A DNA stretch of 11,063 nucleotides. It comes from Lachnospiraceae bacterium (GTDB taxonomy: Bacteria; Bacillota; Clostridia; Lachnospirales; Lachnospiraceae). Both the position numbers and the translations under genes were made by a program. The notes under the pieces were generated by a model. It made no database searches and had not been told where the DNA came from. It worked only from the letters and a program-made list of their open reading frames with translations. Shown piece by piece: positions 1 to 7,395 of this stretch (the stretch's first letter is position 1; each line of letters opens with the position of its first letter). Location of the stretch: contig JAJPZP010000261.1 in NCBI GenBank assembly GCA_021204285.1, forward strand, positions 1-11,063, in the 5' to 3' direction.

Positions 1-1
1 C

Positions 2-589
2 ATACCCACGGTCACAGACCGCATCATACAGCAGGCGATATCACAGAAGCTGATCCGCATCACGGTGATGACGGCGGTGTTTGTGGCGGTGATTCTCTTC
101 TTCACCTTCCGCAATTACAGCATTCCGCTGATCCTTGTGGCGACGATTCAGACCAGTATCTTCATCAATTTTTCGATTCCGGCGGTTACGGGGACGAGTA
201 TGTTTTTCCTGAGCTACCTGATTGTCAGTTCGATCCAGATGGGTGCGACGATCGACTACGCCATCGTCATCACGAGCCGCTATACAGAGCTGCGGAAAGA
301 GGGCGTGGAGAAGGCTCGCGCGGTCGTCGACACCCTGAACGAGAGTTTTCCGACGATCATCACCTCCGGGACGATCATGACGGCGGCGGCCTTCGTGATC
401 GGCCGGACCACGACGAATCCGACGATCGCTTCGCTCGGCAGCACGCTGGCGAAGGGGACGCTGACCTCGATTATTCTGGTCATGCTGATCCTGCCGCAGC
501 TTCTCTATGTGTTTGACTCGCTGATTATGAAGACCTGGAGGAAACGGAGAATTTCTGTCGGAGGCGATGAAGGGAGGGCGAAGTCATGA
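2..589 (+). CDS. MMPL/RND-family transporter, C-terminal part (5' end outside window)
   Basis: This is the last 195 residues of a polytopic membrane transporter; the frame is open to the left edge, so the true start lies outside. Several hydrophobic segments can be seen (about residues 20-38, 42-60, 64-82, 118-134 and 145-165). The fourth-helix style motif GATIDYAI, with the Asp85-Tyr86 pair of the partial protein, matches the proton-relay position of the C-terminal membrane half of MMPL/RND exporters. A basic tail (MKTWRKRR) closes the protein. MMPL proteins export lipids, peptides or other amphiphiles using the proton gradient. The TGA stop overlaps the next ATG as ATGA, so the two genes are almost certainly co-translated. 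The substrate cannot be told from this fragment. Confidence 0.85.
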   Translation: MPTVTDRIIQQAISQKLIRITVMTAVFVAVILFFTFRNYSIPLILVATIQTSIFINFSIPAVTGTSMFFLSYLIVSSIQMGATIDYAIVITSRYTELRKEGVEKARAVVDTLNESFPTIITSGTIMTAAAFVIGRTTTNPTIASLGSTLAKGTLTSIILVMLILPQLLYVFDSLIMKTWRKRRISVGGDEGRAKS

Positions 590-2802
590 GAAGGATGAAA
601 CGAAACTTACGGTGGATGGCGATACTGCTCACGGCTGAGCTTCTTTTTCAGAGCTCCGGCATCACGGCGCTGGCCGCGGGGGATGTGGTCATCATCGACA
701 GCGCGGAGGATCTGGTACTGCTCGCGGACAGCTGCCGGAAGGAGAGCTATTCTACCGGGAAGACCTTCCGGCTGGAGGCGGATATTGACCTGTCTGAGTA
801 TGAGAACCTGTCGATTCCGATTATGAACGGCAATTTTGAGGGCGGTGGACACACGATCAGCGGTCTGAAACTGACGGAGGAAATGTCAGATTATGGACTG
901 TTCCGTTATGTGGACGAGAACGGGAGTATCCGCAGCCTGACCGTGAAAGGCGAGGTGCTGGGCGGCGACGGACAGGAACACATTGGTATTCTCGCGGGCA
1001 GCAGTGCGGGGACGATCGAGAGCTGTGTGAGCCGCGGGACGCTCAGTGCTGAGACGTCCGTGGGCGGCATTGTTGGTTTCAATGAGGAGAACGGAGTGAT
1101 TTCCCGCTGCACAAACGAAGCGCAGGTGGACGGAAAGATGGAGACCGGCGGCATTGCGGGGACAAATGAGGGCAGTATCAGTGACTGCCAAAATACAGGC
1201 CTTATCAATACCAGCCAGAAGGTGGTGAAAAGCTTAAACGGGAGCAGCGACAGTATCAGCGTTTCCATCTCGGGTGCGGTTACGGGGCTCACTTCAGACG
1301 ACCGTGCGAACCGAACCGGCGGAATCGCGGGCAGCTCTTCCGGGAGTGTCGCCTATTGTACAAATGAGGCGGTGATCGGTCATAAGCGGCTTGGTTCATC
1401 CACCGGTGGAATCGTCGGCTGGCTGAGCGGAAGTCTTTCATACTGCGAGAATACAGGGATGATTTACGGGCATAAGAATGTGGGTGGCATCGTTGGCGTG
1501 CTTGAACCGTACGAGGAGACCGCCTACAATACCGATTACGGGCAGACGCTTGAGGAGCAGCTGGATGAACTGGATGCGCAGCTGGACGCGCTGATGGATG
1601 CAGCCGAAGGGCTGGGCGATCATCTGTCGGATAACGCGGATATTCTGTCCGGACAGCTGGATACGCTGCGGGATTCCCTGCGCGTATATATGGATGATTA
1701 CGGTGATCTGCTGGAGGAGGGCAGGGACAGTATCGACGAGAATATCGGTGCGATCAGCGATACCCTGGACGGCATGCAGTACGACCTGCGTGTGGAGGAG
1801 TTAAGCAGCGCGCTCACGCAGATTTCGTCGGATATCCAGAAGATGGAGACGATTCTTTCACAGCTGCAGCCATACATCGAACAGGGGAACGCACAGCTCG
1901 ACGCGCTGGTGCAACAGTATTCCGCGCAGCTTGGCGAGTGGACGCAGCTGCTTGATGAACTGCAGGCATATCTTCAGGGTTTGCAGGAAAACCAGGGAGG
2001 CAGTGCGTCCGGTAATGGGAATGTAGAGAACAATGAAACCGGGACGAATGAAGCAAATCCGGAAAGCAGTACAGAGTCTGGAAATGAAACTGCGAATTCT
2101 GTGATTGTCGAAGATAAGGCAGACCTGGAGGAAAATCAGAATGGGAAGAACTCCGCATCCGGGGAAAGCACAGGCGAAGCATCTTCTGCGAGCACAGGGG
2201 AGACAATGTGTGCCAGGACAGCAGCGATTTCTCTTGTGCCGGTGACGAACACAGAAACTTCGTTTACAGCGGAGTTCAGCGCTGCTCTGCAGCAGCTCTC
2301 AGCGCTGAGCCAGGATATCCGCACGCAGATGAACATCGTGACGGCGGTGCTGGGCGAGTTGCCGGGGGAAACGCAGGAAATGGCTTCCGATGCGAAATCT
2401 ATCGTGGACAGCCTGAACAGCCTGACAGGCGATCTGGAAAATGTTATGGGTGATTTTGCGGACGAGATGGATACCATGACGGACGACCTTCGGCAGAAGT
2501 CGGATCGTCTCTCTGATCAGCTGGATGCGACGGTGGATACACTGGAATCCGACCTTGACGATGTCGGCGACTGTCTTGACCGGATAAAGGATCAGTTCAG
2601 CGAGATCCGGGTTACGATCTCAGGGGCTTTTGAAGAGCTGAAGGAACGGATCGAGGATGGGAGCGTTTACGTGGATGTGTCCGAGCTGGCGGACAGCAGC
2701 GTGGGCGATGGAAAAATCTTTTCCTGTGAGAATACAGGAGAGCTGTATGCGGACGGACAGGGCGGCGGAATCGTCGGGACGATCTCAAAGGAGACCGCGT
2801 AG
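586..2802 (+). CDS. GLUG-repeat coiled-coil surface protein, part 1 of 2 (up to in-frame TAG)
   Basis: The start ATG at 586 follows GGAGG with an 8-base spacer and overlaps the exporter stop. Residues 1-31 form a signal peptide (basic start, hydrophobic core, ALAAG cleavage-like site). GLUG-type repeats follow at about 143-305, built on the pattern C-x-N-x-G...GGIVG. Next come a long acidic coiled coil rich in Leu/Asp heptads (about 319-468), a low-complexity Asn/Glu/Ser/Gly linker (about 469-545), a second coiled coil (about 559-699) and one more GLUG unit (about 712-731). The frame meets TAG at codon 739 and carries on in the same frame for 414 codons to TAA at 4045-4047, so this is the N-terminal two thirds of a 1153-codon gene. 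If TAG stops translation, the product lacks its membrane anchor and would be released from the cell. GLUG repeats occur in surface adhesins and peptidase-associated proteins; the exact role is unknown. Confidence 0.85.
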   Translation: MRRMKRNLRWMAILLTAELLFQSSGITALAAGDVVIIDSAEDLVLLADSCRKESYSTGKTFRLEADIDLSEYENLSIPIMNGNFEGGGHTISGLKLTEEMSDYGLFRYVDENGSIRSLTVKGEVLGGDGQEHIGILAGSSAGTIESCVSRGTLSAETSVGGIVGFNEENGVISRCTNEAQVDGKMETGGIAGTNEGSISDCQNTGLINTSQKVVKSLNGSSDSISVSISGAVTGLTSDDRANRTGGIAGSSSGSVAYCTNEAVIGHKRLGSSTGGIVGWLSGSLSYCENTGMIYGHKNVGGIVGVLEPYEETAYNTDYGQTLEEQLDELDAQLDALMDAAEGLGDHLSDNADILSGQLDTLRDSLRVYMDDYGDLLEEGRDSIDENIGAISDTLDGMQYDLRVEELSSALTQISSDIQKMETILSQLQPYIEQGNAQLDALVQQYSAQLGEWTQLLDELQAYLQGLQENQGGSASGNGNVENNETGTNEANPESSTESGNETANSVIVEDKADLEENQNGKNSASGESTGEASSASTGETMCARTAAISLVPVTNTETSFTAEFSAALQQLSALSQDIRTQMNIVTAVLGELPGETQEMASDAKSIVDSLNSLTGDLENVMGDFADEMDTMTDDLRQKSDRLSDQLDATVDTLESDLDDVGDCLDRIKDQFSEIRVTISGAFEELKERIEDGSVYVDVSELADSSVGDGKIFSCENTGELYADGQGGGIVGTISKETA
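2800..2802 (+). other. In-frame TAG inside the GLUG-repeat gene (codon 739)
   Basis: The codons around the site read gag acc gcg TAG cag acg tcc, that is ETA-stop-QTS. Reading through gives one 1153-codon frame, 586-4047, with a signal peptide at one end and a membrane anchor at the other. No frameshift or other stop occurs behind it, and the GLUG pattern resumes about 33 codons later. A single C-to-T change from CAG (Gln) would create it. It could be a nonsense mutation, a sequencing error, or a codon read as an amino acid; the parallel case at 5575-5577 favours the last. Confidence 0.8.
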
Positions 2803-4047
2803 CAGACGTCCATATGGCTTTTTGAAGACAACGACAAGGGTGATGACGAGGAAGAGGAGAGCAGCAGTATTACGCATCATCTGTCAGCCGTGGTATCCGG
2901 CTGTGTAAATACAGGCGACGTGACAGTCAGCGGCAATTATGCGGGCGGTGTCGTGGGGAAGGCGGATTATGGGATGATCGCGGAGAGTGAGAATTACGGG
3001 GACGTCACCGCAGACAGCGGAAGCTGTGCGGGAGGGATCGCGGGGCGCTCCGAAAATCTCATCCGCGACTGCTACATGCTGAGCGGCGTCTGCGCGGATT
3101 CTTACGTGGGCGGCGTGGCCGGACGCGGGGAGGATATCCGCGGCTGCTATGTGTGTTCGTATCTGGATATGGAAGAATCTGTGAAGGCCTGCGGAGCCGT
3201 GGCGGGAAGCGCGGGTGGAGATGTGGAGGAAAATTACTTCGTGGAAAACGGCTGGGGTGCGGTGGATGGCGTCACGCGCGATGCGCAGGCGCTGGGCATG
3301 TCCTACGAGTCTTTGCTGAAGCTGAAAGACATGCCGGAACATTTCACAGAATTTACCATCCGTTTCCTGGATGGAGACGAGGTGATCTGGGAACAGAGTT
3401 TTTCCTATGGAGAGGAGTTCTCCGGGGAGAAATACCCAGCTCTTCCGGAGTCGGAGGACGGCTATGTGTACTGGGAAGAGAAAGACCTCAGTCCCATTCA
3501 CCGAAATGTGACGGTTCATGCCGTATACCGCGCATTCATTCCTTCCCTGACGGCGGGAGAGACGGACGGGAAGAGTACGCTCCTGTTCGGTGGTGAATTT
3601 TATCCGGACTCCGTGCTTGCCGTGCGGGAGGCGACAGAGGAGGAGACGGAGCATGTGGCGGCAAATCTGGAACTTGACAGGGTGTTTCAGAAATATTATG
3701 TCAGAGGCGTCTATTACTATGAACTCTCGCAGGCGGAGGAAGTGCGGGAGCAGGCCGTGGTGAGAGTTCTGAATCATATCTCGCTCTCCGACAGTATCCT
3801 GACAATGAATGAGAGCTTCGAGACAGTGGGAGAAGTACAGGAGACGGAGGTTGTGGGGAATTATCTCTCCGTCAGCACGCTGATCGGCAGCAGCGGCTAT
3901 ATCGTCGTCCTTGACCGGGTCGATTGTGGGATGGCCGCGCTGGGCGTCCTGCTGATCGTTCTGGTGGTAACGGGGACTGTGGTGCTGGTGACACGCAAAA
4001 AGAAGAATAAGAAGGCGGCGAAGCTTCCGGAGCACAGTTTATCATAA
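2803..4047 (+). CDS. GLUG-repeat surface protein, part 2 of 2 (C-terminal anchor half, in frame behind TAG)
   Basis: These 414 codons continue the frame of the preceding part without a gap. Numbered on the joined protein, an acidic linker (DDEEEE, about 750) leads to four further GLUG-like units (about 772-882, with repeats of C-x-N-x-G and AGG(V/I)(V/A)G). A stretch resembling the InlB-B/Listeria-Bacteroides repeat follows (about 921-982: a strand-rich segment ending in NVTVHAVY). A single membrane helix lies at 1116-1136, followed by a basic cytoplasmic tail (RKKKNKK). This is the topology of a protein displayed outside the cell and anchored at its C-terminus. There is no convincing ribosome binding site of its own; possible internal starts such as GTG at 2890 would give a protein without a signal peptide. 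That argues it is normally made by reading past the TAG, or else is now dead. Confidence 0.75.
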   Translation, partial: QTSIWLFEDNDKGDDEEEESSSITHHLSAVVSGCVNTGDVTVSGNYAGGVVGKADYGMIAESENYGDVTADSGSCAGGIAGRSENLIRDCYMLSGVCADSYVGGVAGRGEDIRGCYVCSYLDMEESVKACGAVAGSAGGDVEENYFVENGWGAVDGVTRDAQALGMSYESLLKLKDMPEHFTEFTIRFLDGDEVIWEQSFSYGEEFSGEKYPALPESEDGYVYWEEKDLSPIHRNVTVHAVYRAFIPSLTAGETDGKSTLLFGGEFYPDSVLAVREATEEETEHVAANLELDRVFQKYYVRGVYYYELSQAEEVREQAVVRVLNHISLSDSILTMNESFETVGEVQETEVVGNYLSVSTLIGSSGYIVVLDRVDCGMAALGVLLIVLVVTGTVVLVTRKKKNKKAAKLPEHSLS

Positions 4048-4130
4048 ATGTCACCATTCTGGACAGAAGACAGGAAATGTCCCTTGCGGATCAGCAGAAC
4101 TGCGCATAAATTTGGTAGTAACAGAAGGGG

Positions 4131-4313
4131 ATGTGCTCCGGCATAATGCTGGTGTTCAGCCTGCTCTACACGCCCTGTGTCGCGGCGATTGCAGCGGTCA
4201 GACGTGAACTGGGTGGCCGCTGGGCGATTTGTGTCGTGCTGGAGCAGTGTGCAATCGCCTGGCTGGCTGCCGGTGTCGTGCGTCTGGTCGGGCTGTTGCT
4301 TGGCATGGCATAA
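4131..4313 (+). pseudogene. feoB: FeoB C-terminal remnant
   Basis: Sixty codons encode two hydrophobic segments with the signature FSLLYTPCVAAIAAVRREL, followed by a Trp-Ala/Cys-Ala-Trp pattern and a short tail. This matches the extreme C-terminus of the ferrous iron permease FeoB, in which YTPC is a conserved membrane motif. A full FeoB has some 600-800 residues with an N-terminal G domain. Nothing of that is present here, and the same frame carries TAG and TAA at 4116-4121 just upstream. AGAAGGGG lies directly against the ATG, too close for good initiation. I read it as what is left after deletion of a feoB gene; expression as a 60-residue membrane peptide is possible but unsupported. Confidence 0.65.
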
Positions 4314-4339
4314 TCGAAGGAATAAAAGAAAAAGATGCC

Positions 4340-4368
4340 TTGATGAATCAGGAAAAATGTAGTAAGAT
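4340..4368 (+). promoter_or_regulatory. Likely sigma-A promoter of fba
   Basis: TTGATG (4340-4345) and TAAGAT (4363-4368) are separated by exactly 17 bases, about 50 bases before the fba start. Each hexamer matches the consensus at four of six positions. The gap between the FeoB remnant and fba (4314-4418) holds nothing else I can support. Confidence 0.55.
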
Positions 4369-4418
4369 ATGGATAGAAGCGCTTTGACGCTAAAAATAAG
4401 GAAAGGAAGTATAAACCA

Positions 4419-5360
4419 ATGCCCTTAGTAACGACAACTGAGATGTTTAAGAAGGCCTATGAAGGCGGCTATGCGATCGGCGCATTTAACGTGAACAACA
4501 TGGAGATTGTGCAGGCGATCACCGAGGCGGCCGGCGAGCTGAATTCCCCGATTATCCTGCAGGTATCCGCAGGCGCGAGAAAGTACGCGAACCACACCTA
4601 TCTGGTAAAGCTGGTTGAGGCGGCTCTGATCGAGAACCCGCAGATCCCGATTGCTCTGCATCTGGATCATGGCGCAGACTTTGATATCTGCAAATCCTGT
4701 GTGGACGGCGGATTTACCTCTGTTATGATCGATGCTTCCAAGTATCCGTTCGAGGAGAATATTGAGATTACGAAGAAGGTTGTTGAGTATGCGCATGACC
4801 ACGGTGTTGTGGTTGAGGCTGAGCTCGGCAAGCTGGCCGGTATTGAGGATGATGTGAAGGTGAAAGCCGAGGATTCCTCCTACACCCAGCCCGAGGAGGT
4901 TGAGGAGTTTGTGGACAAGACCGGTGTGGACTCCCTTGCGATTGCGATCGGCACCAGCCATGGCGCGTTTAAGTTCAAGCCCGGCACGAAGCCGCAGCTT
5001 CGCTTCGACATCCTGCATGAGATTGAGAAGAAGATCCCGGGATTCCCGATCGTTCTGCATGGTGCGTCTTCTGTTCCGCAGGAGTATGTCAAGATCATCA
5101 ATGAAAATGGCGGTGCTCTGAAGGATGCCATTGGCGTACCGGAGGATCAGCTGCGTGAGGCCGCGAGATCTGCGGTCTGCAAGATCAACATCGACTCTGA
5201 TCTTCGTCTTGGCCTGACCGCGGGTGTCCGCGAAGTGCTGAACCAGCATCCGGATTACTTCGATCCGAGACAGTATCTGACTGTGGGCCGTGCGAATGTA
5301 AAAGCGGTTGTTGCCCACAAGATCAAGGATGTGCTTGGTTCCGAGGGGAAAGCTTTATAA
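4419..5360 (+). CDS. fba: Class II fructose-1,6-bisphosphate aldolase
   Basis: A zinc-dependent cytosolic aldolase that splits fructose 1,6-bisphosphate into dihydroxyacetone phosphate and glyceraldehyde 3-phosphate in glycolysis, and runs in reverse in gluconeogenesis. At 313 residues it has the usual length of the bacterial class II group. HLDHG (81-85) holds the catalytic Asp83 and zinc ligand His84. VEAELG (132-137) holds Glu135. IGTSHGAFKF (177-186) holds zinc ligand His181. VLHGASS (212-218) holds zinc ligand His214. NIDSDLR (257-263) belongs to the phosphate-binding loop. The ATG follows an AAGGAAAGGAAG ribosome site about ten bases upstream. It has its own promoter and terminator, so it is probably monocistronic and constitutively strong. 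Nothing looks odd in it. Confidence 0.97.
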   Translation: MPLVTTTEMFKKAYEGGYAIGAFNVNNMEIVQAITEAAGELNSPIILQVSAGARKYANHTYLVKLVEAALIENPQIPIALHLDHGADFDICKSCVDGGFTSVMIDASKYPFEENIEITKKVVEYAHDHGVVVEAELGKLAGIEDDVKVKAEDSSYTQPEEVEEFVDKTGVDSLAIAIGTSHGAFKFKPGTKPQLRFDILHEIEKKIPGFPIVLHGASSVPQEYVKIINENGGALKDAIGVPEDQLREAARSAVCKINIDSDLRLGLTAGVREVLNQHPDYFDPRQYLTVGRANVKAVVAHKIKDVLGSEGKAL

Positions 5361-5376
5361 GAACTGTAAGAAATGG

Positions 5377-5406
5377 GAGAGACCGCTCTGAGCGGTCTCT
5401 CTTTTG
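5377..5406 (+). terminator. Intrinsic terminator of fba
   Basis: A perfect 11-base-pair stem (5377-5387 with 5391-5401, core GACCGCT/AGCGGTC) closes a three-base loop and is followed by TTTTGT. It sits 16 bases after the fba stop. Because fba and the esterase gene converge here the stem may also act on minus-strand transcripts, but on that side it is followed by CCCATTTCTT, a poor T tract. Confidence 0.9.
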
Positions 5407-5412
5407 TCAACT

Positions 5413-6147
5413 TTAAAGGATTTTGTCCAGAAAATACGGCGCCTGTACCCTCCACCAGGGCCAGTCATGATTTACATCGTAGCCCCAGTAGTCGATGAAG
5501 GCGGGGATGCCACGGCCGCACAGGACGGTGTCCAGCTGGCGCGTACCAGCGAGAAGCTGATCCTCCCACGCACCCTATCCGACGCAGATAAAGATTTTGC
5601 TATGCCGGTAGAGTTCCATGTAGGGATGATCTGCAGGGAGGTTTTTAAGGCAATGGCAGGGAGAATTCAGGTAAACCAGGTCATCCATATAACCGTTCAG
5701 CATGGAAGCCGCGTCGTAGAGCCCGCTCAGGCAGAGACAGGCGTCGAAGCGGTCCGGGAAGCGGAAAAAGATATTTCCGGCGTGATATGCTCCCATGCTG
5801 CAGCCGAGTGTCATGGCTTTCTGATCGCTTGCATGCTGTTCGATGAAGGGAGTTACCTCCTGCATCAGGTATTGCATCCAACGCTCGTGCTGTTCGATTC
5901 TCTCACGGGGATTTTTCCATTCGCAGGACCAGGTCTCTTCGTCGATCGTATCGACGCAGAAGAGCTGCAGCCGCCCGGATTCGATAAAGGGACTGCAGGC
6001 TTCTACCATTCCAAAGCCCTCGAAGTCGTGGCACTTCCCGTTCTGGGAGGGGATCACGAGACAGGGTTTTCCGCTCTGTCCGTAGCGTTTCACAGGCATA
6101 TCCCGACCCAGGCGTTCACTGTACCATTGTGTCATCTGTATTTCCAT
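5413..6147 (-). CDS. Alpha/beta-hydrolase esterase with an in-frame TAG (codon 191 of 244)
   Basis: A putative cytosolic esterase of the esterase-D-like alpha/beta-hydrolase group. The ATG at 6147 is chosen because GGAG lies eight bases before it; a GTG nine bases further up has no room for that site. The nucleophile elbow is GCSMG (115-119, Ser117). The end of the protein reads WGYDVNHDWPWW (221-232), giving the likely catalytic His227. The frame is broken once by TAG at 5575-5577, after ICVG, and then runs on through GAWEDQLLAGTR to TAA at 5413-5415. The joined length of 244 residues is what I recall as normal for the family, and my recollection is that relatives read ICVGQGAWED, with Gln at the TAG position. 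Without readthrough the product would stop at residue 190 and lack the His, so it should be inactive. It is the last gene of the operon, 52 bases after the ATP-grasp gene. The substrate is unknown. Confidence 0.8.
5575..5577 (-). other. In-frame TAG inside the esterase gene at an expected Gln position
   Basis: The minus-strand codons read tgc gtc gga TAG ggt gcg tgg gag, that is CVG-stop-GAWE. The 53 codons behind it are open and carry the conserved C-terminal end of the esterase, including the probable catalytic His. A C-to-T change from CAG would account for it. This is the second such case in 11 kb. Confidence 0.85.
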
Positions 6148-6176
6148 AGCAATCACTCCATCATTTTGTGTAACAG

Positions 6177-6193
6177 TTCAGAGCAGTTCTGAA
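6177..6193 (-). repeat. Small inverted repeat between ATP-grasp and esterase genes
   Basis: TTCAGA and TCTGAA flank a five-base loop in the 52-base gap after the ATP-grasp stop. There is no T tract, so it is not a terminator. It could be a minor mRNA-stability hairpin or chance. Confidence 0.25.
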
Positions 6194-6199
6194 TAGTTA

Positions 6200-7390
6200 T
6201 TACTTCGCTAATGCGTAGCGGAAGAATTCATTCATCTTTTCTACGGTTTCCAGCTTTGCCAGGTAAATGTAATCGCCCATACCGTGTGCCAGTACCTCCG
6301 GCAGTTCCTGCGCCATTCGGAGGCTGTCATCGAATTTTTCAAGGATTTCCTTGTGGGAATGCAGATAAGAAACCTCACGCCAGCGGCCGACGAAAGCGCA
6401 GAAGCAGGGGGTTGCTCTGGAAACATGGCGCAGTTCATCGTAAACCATCATATCTGCGTAGTACTGGTAACAGTTTGCGCTGTAGGCAAAATTGATCATG
6501 TCAGCAGTCGGCCCACCGGAGGGGCGCATATTGACTTCCAGTCCCACGACCTGTCCGACCTTTCCAAGGCGTGGATGATCCTGCGTCAGACGGAAGAACT
6601 CGAGGTGGACGAAGCGGCTGCGCACTTGGAAAGCCTTCACGCAGGCGCGGCCGTAGGCGCGCAGATCCTCCGCCAGCTTGTCTACGATATAAAAGTGAAT
6701 CTCTTCATGTTCGTTAACGCAGTCCATGATCGAAATCGGGGAGATGTTGCCGGTCTCGAAGAGAATCTCGCCTCGACTGTTCACGATCGCGTCGAAGGAA
6801 CAGATCTCTCCGGGAACAAATTCCTCCATAATATAAGGAACTTCCGGGAGATTACAGAAGAAGGATGTGAGATCTTCGTCACTCGTAAGCTTCCAGGTGT
6901 CGGAGGCACCGACACCGCTGTCCGGCTTCACAATGACCGGGTAGCCGACCTCTCCTATGAAAGCGCGTGCGCTGTCGATGTCTTCTACCAGGTGCCAGCG
7001 GGCCGTCGGAACGCCTGCCGCCGCATAGCCCTCCTTCATGCGGGATTTGTGCTTGATCAGCTCCATATCCCGCGGATGAAGTCCGGTTGTGATGTGGAAA
7101 TCCTCGCGAAGTCTGGCGTCCTGCTCGAGCCAGTATTCATTGTTGCTCTCGAGCCAGTCGATCTTTCCATGGCGGAAGGAGAGGTAAGCCACAGCACGGA
7201 ACATGTCTTCGTAGTTCTCCATATCCTCTACACGATAGTATTCGGTCAGTGTCTGTCTGAGTCCTTCCGACAGTGCGTCATAGGGCGTGTCGCCGATGCC
7301 GAGAACATTCACACCGTTGTTCTTCAGTGCGAAGCAAAAATTCTCAAAATTTTCCAGGAAGCCGGGGGAAATAAATATAAAATTCTTCAT
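6200..7390 (-). CDS. ATP-grasp carboxylate-amine ligase-like protein, substrate unknown
   Basis: A 396-residue cytosolic protein of the ATP-grasp superfamily, whose members join a carboxylate to an amine or thiol through an acyl-phosphate using ATP. An N-terminal pre-ATP-grasp Rossmann-like part (residues 1-110, FIFISPGF at the start) precedes the nucleotide-binding part. GYPVIVKPDSGVGASDT (149-165) has the ATP-binding Lys and glycine-rich loop. MEEFVPGE (188-195) is the adenine-contacting hinge with acidic residues. VHLEFF (261-266) and LEVNMRPSGG (284-293) carry the magnesium-binding Glu, Glu and Asn. The C-terminal 90 residues resemble no partner I can name. It starts five bases after the prs stop, with GGAG inside the end of prs, so the two are translationally coupled. 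Carbamoyl-phosphate synthase and biotin carboxylase share this fold but are much larger or have other neighbours; an amino-acid ligase type is my guess. Confidence 0.75.
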   Translation of the reverse strand: MKNFIFISPGFLENFENFCFALKNNGVNVLGIGDTPYDALSEGLRQTLTEYYRVEDMENYEDMFRAVAYLSFRHGKIDWLESNNEYWLEQDARLREDFHITTGLHPRDMELIKHKSRMKEGYAAAGVPTARWHLVEDIDSARAFIGEVGYPVIVKPDSGVGASDTWKLTSDEDLTSFFCNLPEVPYIMEEFVPGEICSFDAIVNSRGEILFETGNISPISIMDCVNEHEEIHFYIVDKLAEDLRAYGRACVKAFQVRSRFVHLEFFRLTQDHPRLGKVGQVVGLEVNMRPSGGPTADMINFAYSANCYQYYADMMVYDELRHVSRATPCFCAFVGRWREVSYLHSHKEILEKFDDSLRMAQELPEVLAHGMGDYIYLAKLETVEKMNEFFRYALAK

Positions 7391-7395
7391 TATGG

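Noticed and set aside
2800..2802. TAG read as pyrrolysine
   Set aside because: Pyrrolysine is known mainly in methylamine methyltransferases and some other enzymes; both sites here fit Gln by a single base change and no pyl genes are in view. Not fully excluded.
2884..4035. 383-codon open frame on the minus strand
   Set aside because: It lies antisense to the GLUG gene C-terminal half, which has clear repeats and a membrane anchor; the antisense product is His/Arg-rich and resembles nothing.
4425..5318. 297-codon minus-strand frame across fba
   Set aside because: Antisense shadow of a well-recognised aldolase gene with biased codon use.
5404..6192. 262-codon plus-strand frame over the esterase
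   Set aside because: Its start lies against the fba terminator and it is antisense to a recognisable GxSxG esterase; it has no ribosome site or family resemblance.
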